Below are positions 53,664-58,772 of a DNA stretch of 58,772 nt, piece by piece (the stretch's first letter is position 1; each line of letters begins with the position of its first letter). The translations under genes and the position numbers were made by a program. The notes under the pieces are model-generated. The model made no database searches. It had not been told where the DNA came from and saw only the letters and a list, made by a program, of their open reading frames with translations. The stretch is from Sphaerosporella brunnea (Eukaryota; Ascomycota; Pezizomycetes; Pezizales; Pyronemataceae): the NCBI GenBank assembly GCA_008704415.1, contig VXIS01000305.1:1-58772 (forward strand), in the 5' to 3' direction.

Positions 53664-56231
53664 AGGGCATGACGAATGTATTTCATTGTACTGTTTAGCC
53701 GCCGAATGACCTGAATTCGCCGCCTGCTGGCTGCTCTGTCAGTGCCCGAGCCCTACTGAGATTCTGCAGTAAAGCAATGTGCACTATTCAGTGCTTTATT
53801 TTGTGGTGTTCATACATGTATGGTTGCTGAAGTATCCGAACATCACGTTGAGCATAGGATTCGCATCATCGCCGCCGTTTCGATATTTTCGCATCCTCAG
53901 AAAAAGCGTGCTTTGAACAAGGGACATCGCATTCAGTTGGCTTCCGCAGACACACCACACGCCTCCCTTGTCCAATCTATCAAAGGTGGATTCTGCTTCG
54001 CAGCTTCTGCATGGAATTCGCGAATCTAGAATTAGCGCTTCCGCTGCTGTGCTTCTGCGAAGAACAGAAATTATTGATTGCTCAGGTACAGCCCTAGCTG
54101 ATCTCTTCCTAAAAGGACTTTTTTAATTTCCATAGTGCTCATCGCGGCGACATCATCGCGTCAACGTGGGAGTTTCAATGCCGTCGCCCTGGTAGCCGCA
54201 TACCACAATTCACCAATAGGATCGACTGTTTGGAGCCGCACATCGGGGCGCAGCAAGCCTCAAAGATGCGTCTCGACCCGTCATTCCGCGCAGCCTTGAA
54301 CCACATCGGGAACTGCCAATGTTTCCTGGTGCCACAGGTCAGAGCAGGTACTAAGGCAGGTAACTACAGCAGGGCGTATACCTCTCTAGAGTTGTGTGCA
54401 ATTGCACACAGTACAAAGCTTTTGCGCCGGAGCCGCTTTCAACGTAGGTAGGTAGAAGACCGGTGGCCAGCCTGCTAGTATTTTTCGCCGCAATATATAC
54501 GCTGGATGGGTACGTACCCCACGTGCGGGCTGCCTTTCACGATGACGTTCTAAAAAGTTTGATGGCCCATAGAAGCAAGCCATCAAAAGGTCTGCATTTG
54601 TATGTATCTACGCATGTCAATTTCTATGCACGACTTTGGCGTTGAACGTTTCGCTCGGATCGGAATTGGAGACAACGTGGCCTGCATGCACCAATCAGCT
54701 TACTACCCACCCACGTCATAGACGTGAAATTTTCAACACATGTGGAATTCAATTCGCGCCCATCTGCGAGTGTTTTAACCGACCGCAGGATTCACGGGCC
54801 GGACTGTCGATTGAGGCACCGTTGGAAAGCTATGGGCCTTCAGGTACACCTGTGGGCTAAACCTCTACTCCGTACTCCAGATGGCCTATTGGGATTTGTT
54901 TTGGTGATGGTGGTAGTTAGTTGCTGAGCACAGATAGCGATGCTGGCAAGAAGGCTGCAACTGGAGCGTGGGTTGAAAAAAAAAAAGTGCTTCTAGAATA
55001 ACATGTCGACGACGTCACAGCTTTGCTTGGCTTCCACACAAGGCTTCCACACAAGAGTGAGTAGTTGTGATGCAGTCGGTAGGTAAACTACCGAGTGCTA
55101 TGAGGTGACCCACCTTGTATGTAAATGTATCCTCAACGTTAACGAGGCTGCCTCTTGGAAAAGGCCCCCAAATGTTTGTTGACATATGTCAACTTGGCTC
55201 GTACGTATGAGCTGGTGCCGTGTGCTTGGGTGTGCAACCAAGGCTCTGACAGCCCATTTCTCCTTGCCTTGTACGTGACTTCCACCGCCCTGGCCGACGA
55301 CGGAGGGCTTTGTGTACACAGGACCAAAAGAAGTGCAGTTGCAATAATCATAATAATTGCGGGGAAGATATTCACTGAGAAGGAAAAAACCCACCCCGCA
55401 CGGCTCTCCTCAGATAGGCCTGCCACGACTTGTGCGGATACACATCATCCCCTTAGGTGTAGAAGGCGGTTGTTAGACTTCGTCCACGACGCGAAAGGAT
55501 CTCAAAGGCTAGCTCAACCGGCATTTATTGAGCCTTTCTTAGCATCGGCACAGAAATTCTCTGCTAAGAGTTTCTAGCTAGCTTGATGCTCCAGGAAAAT
55601 ACCAGAGAAAAGCGATGAACCTTCCGTTCCCCAAATTTCTCTATGGGCGGAGGAATATAGGCCCAGCTTCGTAACTTCCTCCATATCAGAAAGCAAGCTC
55701 TATCTCCACCATGATGGAGGCGTCATTTTGAACAAAATTACACTCCGTTCTGTGGATAAAAACAGAGGCGGCTACACAAGTTCCATCAGCCTATCAAAAA
55801 TCTCGATGCCCACGAGTGATAGGTTGTGAATAGAAGTTTGAGGGGAAAATTTGACCTGATCCGTGCTGTGTAATTCTGATGTAAAGAACGAAACGAAAGC
55901 AGGCCATTTCACCATGTGAGCCGACGAGACGGATAGAGCAGAAATCATAGATTGTCACTTGCCCTATAGTGCGTGAGATGTGGTGATGAGAAGTTCTGGA
56001 TCGATCCGACACCTACATATATCCAAACGGGCCCTATGTCTTTTTTGCCTGGTGTAAGAGTCGAATTCCTTATGCATCCCCCGTGGTGTTGAAAGCGTCT
56101 AATATAGCTACCTGACACTAATTGTATGGAAAGAGAATATAATGGCCAATGGACCCGTCATTATATACGGCTTTAGCGTGCTGTAGCTGTACTCAGCACT
56201 TTCGACACTGTAGGGGTATCAGGATATCATA
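53664..56231. other. gene-free stretch, nothing recognised
   Basis: About 2.6 kb with only short frames. A 140-codon frame at 55155-55577 has no recognisable motif. No inverted-repeat element was delimited. Confidence 0.4.
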
Positions 56232-56591
56232 CTCTGGCAGCCGAGCGCCAAGTGTATTTATTATCCTGGCCGGAGAAACGTCGCAATCAACGAAAGGAAA
56301 TAGCTGAGATTCTTCCTTGCACTGTCTGTAACGAGGAACAAAGTGAGTGGTGGATAGCATGCGGCCATGTTGCGCGGCGCTGCATGGCGGCGTTTCTTCA
56401 ACCTCTTAGTACTACTCTATGATAATAGAGTACTACCACAGTCCGCAAAAGAGTCAACTTGAGGCTAGGCAGTTATACACCAGGGTAAGGAGAATTCTAA
56501 TAGCTTAATCTTGAATTTATTTCTTCTCGCTGCTTTTTACGTTGCTGCAGTCAATAGAAAATTCAGTACACTTGGCCCTCGGCCGCCAGGG
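56232..56591. mobile_element. degenerate MITE related to the CTATGGCGGCC element
   Basis: The left end CTCTGGCAGCCGAGCGCCAA and the right end (reverse complement CCCTGGCGGCCGAGGGCCAA) match each other and the 2401-2802 element. The left flank is TA; the right flank has mutated. Length about 360 bp, close to the 402 bp of its relative. Confidence 0.6.
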
Positions 56592-56845
56592 AATCTACGA
56601 ACTGTGTACATGACGCAAGAAGGGTTTCTTCTTAGGCCGGTTTCGGCCGCGCGGCCATGGTTTTGCCCCGAGTTTACAATCGCCCGAAACCATGAAATTC
56701 AGGCGGGTTGTCAACTTGCAGACTTTGGGGGAGAATTCGGTAACCAGACCATAATCAATCATAAACCTTATACACAGTGAACTTTCGCCGCCTTGACGGA
56801 CGCTGCGATTGGACGCATTTTCCCCGGCAATTTTGAGAAAAATTA

Positions 56846-57429
56846 GGGGGATTCACGGTTGAGAATAGACAGTTTTAGCGTAAAATGAGCCCTTCTATTA
56901 AGGCACGAAGCGCGCCAGAATAGAAAATTCACGAAGGAGCTCAGGAGCTCCTGCTGCATTCTATGCTCCCCTCTATTAACGCTAACAAAGTGCGCCATAA
57001 CTGTTTATGGCTAGGAGCTAAAAAAAAAAAACGCCAAGGCCCCTGATGTGCCAAGCCATACTATGCACGTGGACTTTTTGTCTCCAGAACGTTCAGAAAA
57101 AAACCTGCACCTCAAACCTCAACACCACCACGAAATCCTCATCCTTAGCAACGTGTCCGCTCCCTTACACGATCCAAGCTTGCTGCGACGTTATGCGTGT
57201 GTAGCGTTGTGAATGTAGGATGCTGTGGGATGGGCGCGCACAATTTCGCCTTCTCTCTAAGAACCTACCATCACACTTGACTATTCCACGTTTGGAACTA
57301 GTGTACAAAAGAATGAACTGCTCGCAAAAGAGGTGTTTCACGGTTCATTCTATTCTACGAGGTTTAGTCTGGTTTAGGCGCGCATAGAAGTCAGAATAGA
57401 CTGGTTCTATTCTGAACCGTGAATCCGGC
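56846..57429. mobile_element. MITE with GGGGGATTCACGG termini and TA target duplication
   Basis: A 584-bp element. The ends GGGGGATTCACGGTTGAGAA and (reverse complement of the right end) GCCGGATTCACGGTTCAGAA are inverted, and TA flanks both. Internal inverted copies of TTCACGGTTCATTCTATTC-like sequence (about 57340) complicate the right side. Confidence 0.7.
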
Positions 57430-58308
57430 TATTGCGACTTGCTCCTGCAAACTCATCCATCTGGTCGGTTTAAGCAGTTCTTTTGTGGTGAACCACAGGC
57501 AAAGAGCTTTAAATGTTGACAAAGGCACGCGCAATAGGTTCAAAAGGCGTCGTTGCACGAGAGCAGATCCTCCATGTACTCTGCTCTACTCAAGGTCGAA
57601 GTACGGTATGACACATTGTCATACTGCGCTTGAGCAAACTCCCCCGCACAATAGCCAGTAGTCGATTGGGTGTTAAGAAATTGATGGTCATGGACATTTT
57701 GGGCGTGGTGTCGCCGGGGGTAAAATTTGTAAACCATGGTTTTCTTGGAGTCATCATTCATATTTTTGGCGTTGCCGAACGCTGAGCTCAACTCAAAAAC
57801 CACAACTCGCGGATTTTTGTATGGTAACTCCAAAACAACGCCCTTTGTAACAGGAAAGTTGTCAAGCCCCATGGTTACAAAATCAGGCTGTGAAAGAGCT
57901 CTGCGCCTGGTATGGGACTGGCTAAATCCGGGGAAATGACTCCCTGTTACAGAGGGTGAAAACTCTCTATTGAGAGTTGAGGTGTTAATGTTCTCTTCAC
58001 AGTGGGTCACACCATGCGCCACTATTCGGCCCAGCCACAGAACGCCACCAACCACGTTTCGAAAGGTCTATCCAAAGACGGCCTAACAAGCCAGCCCAGT
58101 CAACAAGCATCTGAGGCCACACCACATTCACTACACACGCATCGCGCTCGGTAACGCCAAGCCGATATGTGTCTCTCCCTTATTGGTTAAAAACCCCGAT
58201 CGCGAAAAATTCTCCTGCTTCACGCCTACGGGCGCAGAACAAAAAAGGCTGCAAGCAAGCGAGTCGTAGCAGTCGCCGTCGCTACGCACGCACGCAGTCT
58301 CGGCTACC
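57430..58308. other. region before the right-edge reading frame
   Basis: No supported gene on the left part. From about 58130 the base composition becomes clearly GC-rich with repeated CGCACGCA and AGTCGCCGTCGC motifs, which suggests the 5' part of the element or gene that follows. Confidence 0.4.
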
Positions 58309-58772
58309 ATGACCAGCGCCGCGCATCCCTTTGAGGACCCGGCCGACCCGATCGTGTCGTCCCAGATGGGCGACACAAACGACGCAGACGACATGGTGAT
58401 GGACTTACAGGGCGCATCCCAGTGGTCCGAACCAATTTTGACACCGACCCCGACGCCCACCCCAATGCCAATCTTCACGCCCAACACGGTACCCCCGCCT
58501 CCGCCCCCGCCACATGCCGAGCCCCAGGACGGCTCTCAGGCTCTGGCCCCAACCCCGACCCCGCCCACTCCGGGCGCGCTGGGTGCCCCGCGCATGACGC
58601 ACGCGATGACGCGCGGCCTATCAGGGCAACCCCCTCTGGACCCCAAGAGGCCCACCCCCACCATCGCCTTCAACGGTACTCCTGTTCAACCCCTGGCTGA
58701 GTCACGCAAACGACAACGCAATGAGGAGCCTGAAAGCAACAGGCTAATGGAGTCGGTCCATGACGCCATCAA
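58309..58772 (+). CDS. proline-rich protein, 3' partial; possible retrotransposon ORF1
   Basis: The frame opens with ATG at 58309 (MTSAAHPFEDPADPIVSSQM) and stays open for 154 codons to the window edge. It has an acidic start, a TPTPTPTP/PPPPPPP segment, then a basic patch (ESRKRQRNEEPESNRLMES). Codon use is very GC-rich, unlike the flanking AT-richer DNA. Such Pro/Thr-rich starts followed by basic regions are common in fungal LINE ORF1 (gag-like) proteins, and a LINE 3' end is present at 21293. A host gene cannot be excluded because the diagnostic zinc knuckles would lie beyond the window. Confidence 0.45.
   Translation, partial: MTSAAHPFEDPADPIVSSQMGDTNDADDMVMDLQGASQWSEPILTPTPTPTPMPIFTPNTVPPPPPPPHAEPQDGSQALAPTPTPPTPGALGAPRMTHAMTRGLSGQPPLDPKRPTPTIAFNGTPVQPLAESRKRQRNEEPESNRLMESVHDAI

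Noticed and set aside
1..58772. CRISPR arrays, bacterial operons, riboswitches, rRNA genes
   Set aside because: Spliceosomal introns and fungal gene content rule out a prokaryotic replicon; no regularly spaced repeats with unique spacers and no rRNA-like sequence were seen.

Overview
This window comes from a filamentous ascomycete. The core genes have few, short introns (mostly 49-75 nt) with GT..AG ends and CTAAC/CTGAC-type branch sites. The gene set fits too: MOB1, LSM8, verprolin, mitochondrial rhomboid, TMA17/ADC17-like, a 2H cyclic phosphodiesterase, and a fungal nucleoside hydrolase. The heavy load of small DNA transposons between genes suggests a transposon-rich lineage such as Pezizomycetes (truffles, morels); that placement is my inference and was not tested.

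Layout. 1-4880 is transposon-derived: the 3' end of a hAT element, a decayed VWA-domain gene and a TA-flanked MITE. 4883-12893 is a gene-rich island: tRNA-Val(CAC), a membrane-anchored lysine-rich protein, MOB1 (mitotic exit/septation), LSM8 (U6 snRNA) and verprolin (actin nucleation), broken only by one MITE at 7816-8011. 12894-25450 is accessory: hAT and TA-type MITEs, a dead Harbinger transposase fused to a decayed C2H2 gene, an intact transposon-associated DNA-binding-type gene, a second truncated VWA gene, the 3' end of a LINE, and a large gene with a 178-codon internal duplication plus a minisatellite and a decayed neighbour copy. 26099-31499 holds an F-box/ankyrin gene and a TMA17-like gene, with a hAT MITE, a small hairpin MITE and a SINE-like insertion between them. 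31717-41147 is almost entirely mobile DNA: several TA-flanked MITE families, a foldback element and a damaged Tc1/mariner-like element carrying a second SINE copy. 41427-53663 returns to genes: nucleoside hydrolase, a small Cys-rich protein, mitochondrial rhomboid, a divergent protein kinase and a cyclic phosphodiesterase. The right end is MITE-rich, then a GC-rich, proline-rich reading frame runs off the window.

How parts relate. The core genes are unrelated housekeeping functions and form no cluster. The novel-looking content is in the mobile fraction: a short retroposon (SINE-like) family with an (AAAAC)n tail and 14-15 bp target duplications, and at least seven families of short elements that use TA as target site. 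One family (termini TGGTGCAA) is represented at once by a transposase-bearing copy, a long foldback copy and a mini copy. No CRISPR, bacterial defence locus, rRNA gene or biosynthetic cluster is visible.
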